Positions 34,367-44,000 of a stretch of DNA of 64,000 nucleotides are shown here, piece by piece. Under the pieces are notes generated by a model that searched no databases, was not told where the DNA came from, and worked only from the letters and a program-made list of their open reading frames with translations. Source of the DNA: Oscillospiraceae bacterium (lineage in GTDB: Bacteria > Bacillota_A > Clostridia > Oscillospirales > Oscillospiraceae); assembly GCA_017516785.1 (NCBI GenBank), contig JAFXAV010000036.1, positions 26,829 to 90,828 of the forward strand, read 5' to 3'. Numbering within the stretch: position 1 is the stretch's first letter; the number at the start of each line of letters is the position of its first letter. The position numbers and the translations under genes are program-made.

Positions 34367-35647
34367 TCATGCCCGTTTTACAAGTATATTTTCCAGTGCG
34401 TTGGCTGCCTTCTGGTCTGCTTCCTGAAGGGCGTGGGCGTAGATGTTCATGGTGGTAGAGGTCTGTGCATGGCCCAGTCTGCTGGATACACTCCGAACAT
34501 CCTGCTTCGCTGCGATCAGTAGTGTAGCCGAGGTGTGACGGAGGCCATGGAAAGGGATTAGGGGTAATTCGTCATCGTGGGAATCGTTATATCTCTTGAG
34601 GATCTTCACCATGGTCTGATTCGGTGTGCAGTAATTCATCTGGCGCCCATTCTCCTGAATGAATACCCAGTCCGCGCCCTGCCAGTAATCTCCCAGGCTA
34701 AGCCGGTATGCGATCCGGGAGGTTTTCAAGGCCCTCAGACGAAGTGTGAGGAATCGAGGGATTGACACAAGCCGATTGGATGTTTTTGTCTTGGGGCATT
34801 TCGTCACCTGTTGACCCATTACGACAGAGCATGACTTCGACACCTTGACGGTATTGTTCTCGAAGTCGATGTCCGCCCATTCCAGAGCCAGCAGCTCACC
34901 CTTACGCAGGCCGGTGTAGATAGCCAGATTGTAAAGGACACGATACTGCTCCGGGACTTCCTTCGTGATCTCGTAATCACCTACGGTGTACTGAATTCCG
35001 GTATCGTCGGTTCGGTTATGTCCCTTGACTTTGACCGTCTGAGGTTGTTCCAGATATTCTAAGAAGGTTGCTGCCTGATCCGGTGTGAAGAATTTGATTT
35101 TGTCGGCGGCTATCTCTCCGACAGTGCGAACCTTGTCCATGGGATTCTTTTCGATGATCTCCCATTCTGCAGCGGTTCTCAGGACAGAGGATAAAACGTC
35201 CTGTGTCTTTTTGATGGTGGCCTTGCTGTACCCTCCGGGTCTTCCGTCGGCTCTGGCACCGTCTTTCGTCATGGAGACGAAGAATGAATTCAGGTTTGCA
35301 GGCCGCAGCTCTGTCAGCTTCAGGTGGCCCAGCTTGGGTAGCACTTTATCCAGCTCTTTCCGGTACGCTTCCACAGTGCCCGCCTGGAGCTTCTGAGGAG
35401 CATATTCCTTTAACCATCGGTCGGAGAATTCCTTCAGGGTGGTCTTGCCACCCTCCAGAACCTGGCCATTCTTTACCCGGCGTTCAAAATCGGCTGCAAA
35501 TTCAGCAACGGCCTTCTCCCGCTTCTTTGGGGTTAGCGCTGGATCTGGCGTGAATGTGGTTGTCTCCCGGATCTTCTTTCCGAAGATGTCCCGGCCACAT
35601 GAAACGGCAATCTGGTAGCTGCCGTTTCTCTCGGTGATGGATGCCAT
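34367..35647 (-). CDS. int: Tyrosine-type site-specific integrase
   Basis: 426 residues: N-terminal arm-binding domain (about 1-55), SAM-like core-binding domain (~70-165) and catalytic domain (~195-420). Catalytic residues visible: Arg in TGLRKGELLAL, His-x-x-Arg in HGLRHTSATLL, His in LGHAQTST and the Tyr nucleophile in MNIYAHAL. This is the Tn916/phage-like Int family. It lies beside attL and reads toward it. Upstream GGAGGT supports ATG 35647. Confidence 0.95.
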   Translation of the reverse strand: MASITERNGSYQIAVSCGRDIFGKKIRETTTFTPDPALTPKKREKAVAEFAADFERRVKNGQVLEGGKTTLKEFSDRWLKEYAPQKLQAGTVEAYRKELDKVLPKLGHLKLTELRPANLNSFFVSMTKDGARADGRPGGYSKATIKKTQDVLSSVLRTAAEWEIIEKNPMDKVRTVGEIAADKIKFFTPDQAATFLEYLEQPQTVKVKGHNRTDDTGIQYTVGDYEITKEVPEQYRVLYNLAIYTGLRKGELLALEWADIDFENNTVKVSKSCSVVMGQQVTKCPKTKTSNRLVSIPRFLTLRLRALKTSRIAYRLSLGDYWQGADWVFIQENGRQMNYCTPNQTMVKILKRYNDSHDDELPLIPFHGLRHTSATLLIAAKQDVRSVSSRLGHAQTSTTMNIYAHALQEADQKAANALENILVKRA

Positions 35648-35843
35648 TGTTACCTCCTTTCAGTCTTGCGCCGATCCATTTATTGTGCTATAATAATTCT
35701 GTAGATCGACTAGTTCTGGGTGTCATTAGTGATTTACGCTTACCGCCATCGTGGTTGCCGCCACGGTGGCGGTTTTTTATTTGCCATTTGTTACAAAACT
35801 CGATATCAAATGATGGTGATGGTTCTGTATAAGATCGTATCGA

Positions 35844-36617
35844 TTAACGCATTGGCTCTATCACATCTTCAGGAAGAATGCCAAGAGTCCCTTTCTCAAC
35901 CGCGTGATGCCTGATGGATTCCATCAGCGAGGAGAAGTCTCTATTTACACGGAATTCAGGGAGATCGCTCACATTGAATCCCTCCGCACCCATGAGGACA
36001 TCAACGAGGCGGGAATCTCCAAGATTCTGGCGGCTCCACAGGTCATTAGTGGCGGCAAGGTAATCTCGGATTTCGTTAGGAATGGAATGTGCTTCCAAAA
36101 TATGATGGATCTTTGTACGGAATTTGTCACCCATGTCCTGTGTAACGAAATCTTCATCGCCTTCCATCTGTGGGAACGCAAGATCAAATAGATAGTTGTA
36201 AATCGCCTCCGCTCTACTGGAATAGTAGAATTCACAGAGATTGTAGAAAAACAGCTGGAAGTTTATGTTCTCTAGAAGGTAGTTGAGAACATAGATTCGA
36301 TCATCATGATCGATACAAGGAGCTTTCTTGTCAAGTTTTTCAATCCACTCAATTGCTTTCGGAGACAAACCAAGATCATCGACAGCAGTTTTTTGAATCC
36401 CTGGATCATCAGTAATACCAAGTAAATAGTCGGTGGTAGTGTTGAGCGTTTCGGCAATTTTGGGAAGTTGCTCTAACTGAGGCCCCCGTACACCTTTGCA
36501 ATAATAGGAAATAGTGTTGTCCTGTACTCCTAAAACCTTGGCAAGATCTTTTTGAAGCATATCGCACCTAGCAAGGGATGAATTGATACGCATTCCAATC
36601 ATTTTTTTGATGTCCAT
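35844..36617 (-). CDS. Phage-type repressor (XRE domain)
   Basis: 257 residues: helix-turn-helix at about 5-65 (LQKDLAKVLGVQDNTISYYC followed by KGVRGPQLEQ) and a C-terminal region (~90-257) with no recognised peptidase motif (no clear S24 Ser-Lys dyad), so induction is probably not by RecA-driven self-cleavage. ATG 36617 follows AGGAGGT; longer frames lack a ribosome site and cross the operators. It is transcribed away from the early genes. Confidence 0.85.
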   Translation of the reverse strand: MDIKKMIGMRINSSLARCDMLQKDLAKVLGVQDNTISYYCKGVRGPQLEQLPKIAETLNTTTDYLLGITDDPGIQKTAVDDLGLSPKAIEWIEKLDKKAPCIDHDDRIYVLNYLLENINFQLFFYNLCEFYYSSRAEAIYNYLFDLAFPQMEGDEDFVTQDMGDKFRTKIHHILEAHSIPNEIRDYLAATNDLWSRQNLGDSRLVDVLMGAEGFNVSDLPEFRVNRDFSSLMESIRHHAVEKGTLGILPEDVIEPMR

Positions 36618-36647
36618 CTTTTGTGTACCTCCTAAAATAGCTGGTTT

Positions 36648-36719
36648 GTTATGTTTGGAAATGAGCATAACAAAAACGGTTGCTAACATCAAGATGTTAT
36701 GTTATAAATATAGCATAAC
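36648..36719. promoter_or_regulatory. Two identical-spacing operators GTTATG-N12-CATAAC
   Basis: GTTATG (36648-36653)...CATAAC (36666-36671) and GTTATG (36696-36701)...CATAAC (36714-36719). Both have 12-base spacers and start 48 bp apart, in the divergent gap between the repressor and the first early gene: a typical lysogeny-type switch. Confidence 0.85.
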
Positions 36720-36761
36720 GAATTCGCTATTTCAACTACTTTTTATAGGGAGGTAATATTT

Positions 36762-36941
36762 ATGGAAAATATCGAAATTCGATTTGCCTGTATGCGAGCC
36801 GGTGTCAAACAGTGGCAGTTGGCGAAGGCCCTTGGCCTTTCGGAGACACACTTTTCAAAAAAGCTTCGTCAAGAACTTCCCGAGGAGGAAAAGGAGAAGA
36901 TCTTGGAGGTGATCGAGGAGATGGAAAAGGAGGCGATCTGA
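36762..36941 (+). CDS. Small Cro-like DNA-binding protein
   Basis: 59 residues, start MENIEIRFACMRAGVKQWQL, then AKALGLSETHFSKKL, an HTH-type core, and an acidic Glu/Lys-rich tail. GGAGGT precedes ATG 36762 by six bases. First rightward gene opposite the repressor, so it is a good candidate for the Cro-like antagonist. Its stop overlaps the next start (TGATG). Confidence 0.75.
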   Translation: MENIEIRFACMRAGVKQWQLAKALGLSETHFSKKLRQELPEEEKEKILEVIEEMEKEAI

Positions 36942-37165
36942 TGCCCGACATCGTTACTATTAGACAGGCCGCAGCTAGAGCTAAAAGTGATGGCCTTGCT
37001 ATTTCTGAATACGCCATCCGCCAGTGGGTTCGCCTGGGCGTTGTCCCAGTACGTAAGGCTGGTAGCAAGAGCCTGCTCAGTTATACAAATTTGGTTAGTT
37101 TTCTGCGGTGTGAGAATGGTCAAGATAACATGCCCCCGGCGACGCTCCATCGGGTAGAGTTGTGA
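36941..37165 (+). CDS. MerR/excisionase-like small DNA-binding protein
   Basis: 74 residues: VTIRQAAARAKSDGLAISEY followed by AIRQWVRLGVVPVRKAGSKS is a winged-helix/excisionase pattern (helix-turn-helix, wing with Arg/Lys). It may be the excisionase or an early activator. Translationally coupled to the gene before (TGATG). Confidence 0.65.
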   Translation: MPDIVTIRQAAARAKSDGLAISEYAIRQWVRLGVVPVRKAGSKSLLSYTNLVSFLRCENGQDNMPPATLHRVEL

Positions 37166-37175
37166 GGTGGCGGAT

Positions 37176-37490
37176 ATGAAAGTGCGCGATTCCTTGCATT
37201 ATGGTAAGGAGAATGCAATTCCCGCTAAAGTCTTGGCAGATAGCCTGGGTTACACAAGCGTTCGCTCTCTCCAGCAGGAGGTAGAACGTGAACGCGCAGC
37301 AGGCGCAGTTATCCTTTCCGATTCCCGCGGTGCTGGATACTATCTTTCAAATGATCCGGCAGAGCTTCTTCGCTTTACCAGAACACTTAACGCACGAGCC
37401 AGAAATACCATCAAGGCTGCCCAATCGGCTCAGATAGCACTAGATGCTGCTAGCGGCCAGGAAAGGATTGAGGGGTGGTTTGATGGCTGA
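37176..37490 (+). CDS. Early phage protein with winged-helix-like domain
   Basis: 104 residues; not identified. The region ENAIPAKVLADSLGYTSVRS, then VERERAAGAVILSDSRGAGY followed by YLS, has the look of a winged helix (helix-turn-helix followed by a beta hairpin with Gly). Start ATG 37176 with GAGGTGG upstream. It overlaps the next gene by eight bases. Confidence 0.6.
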   Translation: MKVRDSLHYGKENAIPAKVLADSLGYTSVRSLQQEVERERAAGAVILSDSRGAGYYLSNDPAELLRFTRTLNARARNTIKAAQSAQIALDAASGQERIEGWFDG

Positions 37491-38181
37491 AAGAAGAATG
37501 TTTGCTAAATCGGTTATCGGCAGCGCCAGATTTCTGAAGATGCCTGCAACATCACGTTTGCTTTATTATGATCTCGGAATGGAAGCTGACGATGATGGCT
37601 GCGTTGAAGCGTTCGGCATTATAAGAAAAACAGGTGCGAGTGAAGATGATCTGCGTGTTCTGGTGAGCAGAGGATTCGTTCGAATTCTGAATGAGGACTT
37701 GGTGACCTATATACTTGACTGGAATGCGAACAATCAGATTCGTAAGGATAGATATCATGAGGGCATATATAAGAACCTGATAGATACTTCTTGTAGGGTT
37801 GCGCTTAGCGGGGTCAGCCAATCGACAACCAATTGTCAACCATCTGACAACCAGTTGGTTGACAGTATGGAAACCGAGGTTAGTTTAGGTAAGTCTAGTA
37901 TAGGTAAGGATAGTTTAGTTGAAGGTAAAGAGGCGGACAAGCCGCCCACACGCCCTCGTTTTACCCCTCCAACCGTGGAACAGGTCAAAGCCTATTGCAC
38001 AGAAAAGGGTTATACAGTGGATGCGGACAGGTTTGTTGACTATTACACATCCAACGGGTGGCGGGTAGGCAAGAACCCTATGAAGGACTGGAAAGCGGCA
38101 GTAAGAACCTGGAACAGAAAGGAACAACCAAATGGAAAAGCTGAATCTAAACATGTATGGACAGTTGGCACAGTCGTTTGA
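37483..38181 (+). CDS. Phage replication initiator/DnaD-like protein
   Basis: 232 residues. N-terminal domain (~1-110): RMFAKSVIGSARFLKMPATS, RLLYYDLGMEADDDGCVEAF and DWNANNQIRKDRYHEGIY, the typical phage replisome organiser start. A low-complexity linker (~115-165) and a C-terminal DnaD/DnaB2-like segment (PTVEQVKAYCTEKGYTVDAD, KDWKAAVRTWNRKEQ). It would recruit the helicase loader encoded next, which it overlaps by 50 bases. Confidence 0.8.
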   Translation: MAERRMFAKSVIGSARFLKMPATSRLLYYDLGMEADDDGCVEAFGIIRKTGASEDDLRVLVSRGFVRILNEDLVTYILDWNANNQIRKDRYHEGIYKNLIDTSCRVALSGVSQSTTNCQPSDNQLVDSMETEVSLGKSSIGKDSLVEGKEADKPPTRPRFTPPTVEQVKAYCTEKGYTVDADRFVDYYTSNGWRVGKNPMKDWKAAVRTWNRKEQPNGKAESKHVWTVGTVV

Positions 38182-38938
38182 TCCTGCGGAGCATGAACGG
38201 CTTAAGATTGATTCGTACAATAAAACGGCGGGCAATTTGACCGGCTATGATTGCCCCAAGTGCCTAAACCGAGGGCGGTATGCTATCCCCAAGGAGAGCG
38301 GTGGTATGTCCATTGTTGACTGTGATTGCATGAAGATCCGCCGGTGCGTTCAGAAGATGGAGGCATCAGGCCTCCGGGAAGTTATCAAGAGCTATACGTT
38401 TGATGCCTTCCAAGACAACGAACCTTGGCAGACGGCTATCAAACGTGGGGCTGCAGACTATGCCAATAAAGTAGACGGATGGCTCCTGTTCTGTGGACAG
38501 AGCGGTAGCGGAAAAACCCATCTCTGCACCGCAGTTTGCCGCCAGCTTCTCTTAGCAGGTAAGGAGGTTCGCTATATGCCGTGGCGGCAGGATGTCCGGG
38601 AGCTGAAAGCCATGGAGTCCAATAGCCAGGTTGAGGCACTAAAGAAATTACAGACGGCTCCTATCCTGTTTATTGATGACCTTTTCAAGACAGGCCGAAC
38701 TGCTGATGGCTCATTCAATCCCACAGCGGCTGATGTGAATCTGGCCTATGATCTTATAAACTATCGATATTTAAAGCGGCTCACCACAATTATCTCCACG
38801 GAGAGATCCCCGGCTGAGTTGGTGGACATCGACGAAGCTTCTGGCGGGCGAATCGTAGAAATGGCCCAGGGACATACATACTGCATTGAGAAGAAACAGG
38901 GCCGAAATTACCGGCTGCGCGGCGTGGTGACAGTCTGA
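38132..38938 (+). CDS. DnaC/IstB-like helicase loader ATPase
   Basis: 268 residues: an N-terminal Cys region (YDCPKCLNRGRY and DCDCMK, probably zinc-binding) and an AAA+ domain with Walker A CGQSGSGKTHLC, Walker B ILFIDDLFKTG, and sensor ISTERSP. It loads the host DnaB helicase at the element's origin. AAAGGAACAACCAA precedes ATG 38132. It overlaps both neighbours. Confidence 0.88.
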   Translation: MEKLNLNMYGQLAQSFDPAEHERLKIDSYNKTAGNLTGYDCPKCLNRGRYAIPKESGGMSIVDCDCMKIRRCVQKMEASGLREVIKSYTFDAFQDNEPWQTAIKRGAADYANKVDGWLLFCGQSGSGKTHLCTAVCRQLLLAGKEVRYMPWRQDVRELKAMESNSQVEALKKLQTAPILFIDDLFKTGRTADGSFNPTAADVNLAYDLINYRYLKRLTTIISTERSPAELVDIDEASGGRIVEMAQGHTYCIEKKQGRNYRLRGVVTV

Positions 38939-39255
38939 TGGGAAGTAAATCGCAGCGCAAAGGCGCAGAGGGCGAGCGAGAGCTGGCTGCGATCCTCCAT
39001 AAACACGGTTATTCATGCGCTCGTGGCGGATCGTTGTCTTTTGGGGAAGTTCCAGATCTATCCGGACTTCCCGGTATTCACATTGAGGTCAAGCGAGTGG
39101 AAAAGCTGAATATCGGTGAGGCCATGGATCAGTCAATCCGCGACAGCGAAAGAATGCATGATGGTATGCCTGCGCTGTTCCATCGGAAGAACCGGAAACC
39201 CTGGCTTGTGACAATGCGCTTGGAAGACTGGCTGAGACTGTATGAGCATGAATAA
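38938..39255 (+). CDS. PDDEXK-type nuclease (Holliday-junction resolvase-like)
   Basis: 105 residues. Conserved acidic/Lys set: GERELAAIL, FGEVPDLSGLPGIHIEVKRVEKL (shown as separate blocks VPDLSG and HIEVKRVEKL), the E...PD...E-x-K signature of small phage PDDEXK enzymes. It starts inside the loader's stop (TGATG). It may resolve branched DNA in replication or recombination. Confidence 0.78.
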   Translation: MGSKSQRKGAEGERELAAILHKHGYSCARGGSLSFGEVPDLSGLPGIHIEVKRVEKLNIGEAMDQSIRDSERMHDGMPALFHRKNRKPWLVTMRLEDWLRLYEHE

Positions 39256-39322
39256 CGCCCGGATCAAATGAGTATCGAAAGCGTATCAAAAAACAGTACT
39301 ATCATAGCTCCACATAAGAAAA

Positions 39323-39346
39323 GAAACGCAGCTTGAGCTGCGTTTC
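39323..39346 (+). terminator. Terminator of the early operon
   Basis: GAAACGCAGCT-TG-AGCTGCGTTTC stem; moderate T content after it (AATATTTG). Confidence 0.65.
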
Positions 39347-39418
39347 AATATTTGTGAGGGTGGGATAACCCTATGTTGATATACTGAAAATGAGTCTTGA
39401 TAGTGGAGGGCAGAATCG

Positions 39419-39652
39419 TTGAAGCATCAGGTATCAATCTATGTCAAATGTCCGTATTACAGGTGCGAGGAAAAAACAGAAATCTTCTGTGAGAATCTCA
39501 TCGACAATACAAACTTGCGTCTCAAATTCGCAACCAAGCCTGACTTCAAGAAGCACAAAAAAGGTTGCTGTATGGGTGATTACAACAGTTGCTTTCTCGC
39601 AGCTACCCTCAATTCGAAGTGGGCAGAACAGGAGGAATCGCGGATTAAATAG
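39419..39652 (+). CDS. Small Cys-rich phage protein
   Basis: 77 residues from a TTG start with GGAGGG eight bases before it. Cys pattern VKCPYYRC...FCENL...GCCMGDYNSC is similar to the N-terminal part of the 132-residue protein at 51969, suggesting a zinc-ribbon family usually placed beside phage packaging genes. Here it directly precedes the repeat protein. The function is unknown. Confidence 0.6.
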   Translation: MKHQVSIYVKCPYYRCEEKTEIFCENLIDNTNLRLKFATKPDFKKHKKGCCMGDYNSCFLAATLNSKWAEQEESRIK

Positions 39653-39715
39653 ATTCAATCAGCAATGGGTGAGATTAATCAGTCACATCAAGAGATCTTA
39701 TAAGGAGGGATAAAC

Positions 39716-41044
39716 ATGAAATTCAACTACGACCCCAAAAAGACCTACGGGGTAAACTCCAGCATGCTTAGAAATGTTGGTAGCAAGACCACACAACAAA
39801 TCTCAGGACAGACTTCGCAGAAGGCCCCTACGCTTCCTGGTTCTGCATCCGCTCCTCAGGCAAAACCTAATACTCAGGCCACAATCAAACCCAACAGCTA
39901 CACCCCCGGCGCGGCTGTGACCAATGCCCAGAATGCCTACAATCAATACACTGCCAATAAACCCGGCGCCTACCAGTCTCAGTACCAGGGCATGATTGAT
40001 GATATGATGAACGCCATCCAAAATCGTGATCCATTCCAGTACGACATCAATTCCGATGCCATGTATCAGCAGATGGTAGAACTATATGCCAACCAGGGCA
40101 GACAGGCCATGATGGACACCATGGGTCAGGCGGCTGCTCTGACCGGCGGCTACGGCAGCTCCTATGCCCAGAACGTAGGCCAGCAGGCATACCAGGGTTA
40201 TCTTCAGCAGGCAAGCGAGAGAGTGCCTGAGTTCTACCAGATGGCCCTTCAGCGGTACCAGATGGAAGGCGATGATCTCTACAACCAGTACGGTATGCTG
40301 GCTGACAGAGAGAATCAGGAATACGGCAGATACCGTGACCAGGTGTCTGACTACAATGCCGAGGCTGACCGGCTGTGGAACCAGTATATTTCCGAGCGCG
40401 GTTTCGACTACGACCGCTTCATCAATGACCGGAATTACAACTACCAGGTTGGCCGTGACCAGGTGGCTGACCAACAGTGGCAGAGTCAGTTTGACTATCA
40501 GAAAGACCGTGACCAGGTTGCGGATCAGCAGTGGCAGACCCAGTTCGAATATCAGCAGGGCCGGGATCAGGTTGCCGATCAGCAGTGGAACCAGAGTTTT
40601 GAGTATCAGCAGAACCGCGATCAGGTTGCTGACCAGCAGTGGCAGGATGAATTCGCCTACCAGCAGAGCCAGGATCAGATTGCCAACGATCAGTGGAACC
40701 AGAGCTTCGAATACCAGCAGGGCCGCGACCAGGTCGAGGACGACCAGTGGCAGCAGTCCATGGACTATCAGCAGAACCGTGATCAGATCTCTGACCAGCA
40801 GTGGCAGGCGGAGTTCGATGAGGACAAGCGCCGGTACGACCAGAACTACGCAGCCTCCCAGAAGGGCAGCGGCGGTGGGAGCTCCAACATTGATTACAGC
40901 AACATGACCGAAGACGAGGCGTGGGAGATGTTCTACCTGATGGAGCTGGAAGAAGAGGAACAGAAAAAGCAAAACAATACCGGCGTTAATAAGAAGAAAT
41001 CTCCCGGTAACGTCAAGAAGAATACTACGAACATGCTGATGTAA
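39716..41044 (+). CDS. 18-residue-repeat virion-type protein
   Basis: 442 residues. A Pro/Gln/Asn-rich head (~1-70), a helical Gly/Ala section (~75-190), then seven tandem 18-residue repeats from residue 243 to 368 (40442-40819; consensus YQQxRDQVADQQWxxxFx) and an acidic C-terminus with a Lys-rich end. Proteins of this look sit beside giant polyvalent proteins in gut phage genomes and are probably internal virion or ejection components. AAGGAGGG precedes ATG 39716. The stop overlaps the next gene's upstream start (TAATG). Confidence 0.7.
   Translation: MKFNYDPKKTYGVNSSMLRNVGSKTTQQISGQTSQKAPTLPGSASAPQAKPNTQATIKPNSYTPGAAVTNAQNAYNQYTANKPGAYQSQYQGMIDDMMNAIQNRDPFQYDINSDAMYQQMVELYANQGRQAMMDTMGQAAALTGGYGSSYAQNVGQQAYQGYLQQASERVPEFYQMALQRYQMEGDDLYNQYGMLADRENQEYGRYRDQVSDYNAEADRLWNQYISERGFDYDRFINDRNYNYQVGRDQVADQQWQSQFDYQKDRDQVADQQWQTQFEYQQGRDQVADQQWNQSFEYQQNRDQVADQQWQDEFAYQQSQDQIANDQWNQSFEYQQGRDQVEDDQWQQSMDYQQNRDQISDQQWQAEFDEDKRRYDQNYAASQKGSGGGSSNIDYSNMTEDEAWEMFYLMELEEEEQKKQNNTGVNKKKSPGNVKKNTTNMLM
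40442..40819 (+). repeat. Seven 54-bp tandem coding repeats
   Basis: Units of 54 bp coding for YQxxRDQxxDxQWxxxxx; DNA identity between units is moderate, so they look old and selected at protein level. Confidence 0.85.
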
Positions 41045-41055
41045 TGAGGTTGAGT

Positions 41056-44000
41056 ATGACACAACGCGAAAAGTATGAAGCCTGGAAAGCAAAGAGACAG
41101 CAGGAGGGGGGACCCTCTTCTGTCTCCAAAGAAGAGTATGACGCCTTCCGGAAGAAGTACACGGACTGGAAGGTAAGAACTGGGAAGGTCGACATTGCAA
41201 GTGTCCGGAGCGAGGTGGACAGCCGCGTGGGCACCTGGATGAAGAACAACCGAAACTATACCAGTAATTACAATTCCAGATTTGGCACCCGAACCAGTAC
41301 CTATGGCAACAAGTATCTTAAGGACACCTACAGCCAATACCGTACCGCGGCAGAGCAGAAGCAGAACTTCGACATCGAAGCAAACAGCATTATGGATCTG
41401 CTTGACCAGTACCGGGATTACCTGGATACCGACTGGGCAGATTCTGTGAGATCTACTCTGGGTAGCGCAAGAGCCAATCAGAATAAGATCATGCAGAGAT
41501 ATATCGCAGACGCAAAATACTGGACTCGCTTCGGCGACGAGGAGCAGTATCGTCTGTATCAGACATCCGATCAGGCCAAGCGGGAGAATGAGACTGGTGT
41601 ACTTTATCGCTCTACCAACCTGGATTACGAAAGCTATGCAAGAGCCAATGAACAGCAGAAGAAGTTGACGTTCGATACTGCGGCCGGTGAGAAGGAAATC
41701 TCCGATCTGAATTCCATTCTGTCTGTGTATGGTCAGCTGGACAGTGAAATCATCAAACTGAAGCGGTTCGGCGGAGATACTCCTGAAATCCAGAAGCAGA
41801 TGCAGAAGTATACCTCCCGGATAGAAGATCTTCGCACCAGATACGGCACGGTGGAGGAAATCCAGAACAGCATCAACCAGAAAAACCAGTTCCTGGGTGA
41901 AGCCAAGCGCATTCAGGCATCCCACCGGAAGGCTGAGACTGCTGCCAATGACAGCCGGTTCGCCGAACTTGGTGCTGTGAACACTGCGACCAAAGATGCC
42001 AAGTACCGCTACATCAACGACGAGAAATACAGACAGGAATACCGGGATCTGCTGACCCGTGGCGGCGGTTTTGTGTACGACAACTTCGCAGAGGCGGGCC
42101 TGGACATGCTGTCCGACCATGAGAAGAAGATCTACAACTACTACTATGCCACCGAGGGCGCTGAGTCTGCGGACGAGTATCTGGGCGGTATCCGGGAATC
42201 TCTGAATAACCGCAGAGCGCAGAGTATCTACAAGGATCTGGAATGCCACACCGCACTGGAGATGGCCTTCGGCGTGGAGGCTGGTATCGACCAGTTCCAG
42301 AGCGGCATGAAGAGTCTGATTCACAATCAGGATGGAGAATATCTTCCTGCCTCTGCCAAGCAGATGGCATCCCAGATGGTGCGGGAAGACCTGAAGGATG
42401 ACGGCTTCAAAACCCCCGACTGGATGGGCGGTGCTTCCCTGGGCCAGATCGGTTACGACGCCATTACCACCACAGCCAACATGGCTCCCTCCATTCTGGC
42501 TTCTACTGTCGCCAACTATCTGCTCCCCGGTTCCGGTGCGGTTGTGGGCAACGTCCTTCTGGGCGCATCCGCTGTGGGCGGTGCATACCAGGAAGCACTG
42601 AACCAGGGCTATGAGAAGAAGCAGGCCGGTGCCTATGCAACCATGGTTGGCGCCAGTGAAGTGGGCCTGAACTACCTTCTGGGTGGTATCTCCAAGCTGG
42701 GCGGTAAGGTAACCGGCGGCGCACTCCAGAAGCTGCTGAGCAATGTGGACAATGTGATCTTCCGGACTGCCGGAGAGCTTGGCGGCAATATGCTTTCCGA
42801 AGGTCTGGAAGAAGGTCTTCAGGAAGTTATGACCACCTGGTTCAAGAACATTTACCTGAACCAGAACAACGCCATCAATGGCACGGATGTGCTGTACTCC
42901 AGCCTTCTGGGCGCACTGACGGCGGGCGTTTTCGAGGGCACATCTGTAGTCGGCAATGCCGCAAGCACCCACGCACAGGGCAGACAGCTGATCACCAGCG
43001 GTGCCGGCGAGAGCCTTGTGAACCTGGGTAAGACCTTTGATCTCGGCTCCGCAGCCAGGGAACTGGCAGACAAGGTGAACATCACCACCGATGCCTACAC
43101 CCTGGGCAGGCTCCTGCGGGAAGTTGATGCAGGACTTTCTGATCAGAACAAGGCGGACATCGCCAAGTCTCTGATGAGTAAAGGCATGGATGCCCAGACC
43201 GCAATCAAGAATGCCAAGATCATGGAGTACGTCATCGAAGGCGGCGAGGTTTCCAACCTTCAGATGGAGATGATCCAGAAGAACACGGTTCTGGCGGACA
43301 CCATGCGTGAGGTAATGAACGGGAATTCCTCTGTGAATCAGCGCAATGCTGGCTACTCTGGTGTGATGGATGCGCTCGACCCCTCCCGGACGAATCCGGC
43401 TGAAGCAGGCGGAACGATCCCTGAGACCGAGGGTAATTTGCCGACCGAGCAGGCAATCGCCGCAGAGGCCGTCTATGAGCCTGAGACCCTGGGCGCGGGA
43501 ACCTACGAAGATGGCAAGACCTATCACAAGTCCACCGGGAATGTGGTGACACCCAGGAAGGTTACCTCCATCAAGGACGGCAAGGTCACCCTGGAAACCG
43601 AAGACAACCAGACCGTCAATGCAGAGGATGTTGAATTCGGTGACGAGGGATACGATCTGGTGTTCCGGAGCATTACCTCCGCTGAGAACATGACCCCCAC
43701 TGCGGCCAATACCATTCTTCAGGTTTATGAGAAGACCGGCAAGAATATTTCCGCCGGTGTATACGCAATGGGCGCAGCGCAGGCTTACCGCCATGGCTAC
43801 CACGGCATGAACCGGGCGGATCTGAATTACGCCACGACCGTCGCATCCAATCTGGCACCGGCACAGGTGGATATGATCTATGCGGCCGGACGTCAGGCAG
43901 CGGCAGACAACGCCAGATCTGCGCAGATGGCAGCGAGAAATACCTCTGCGGTGAAGTCCTCCGGCAAGGTGCATTTCGAAGGAAACGCAAAAGTGCTGAC

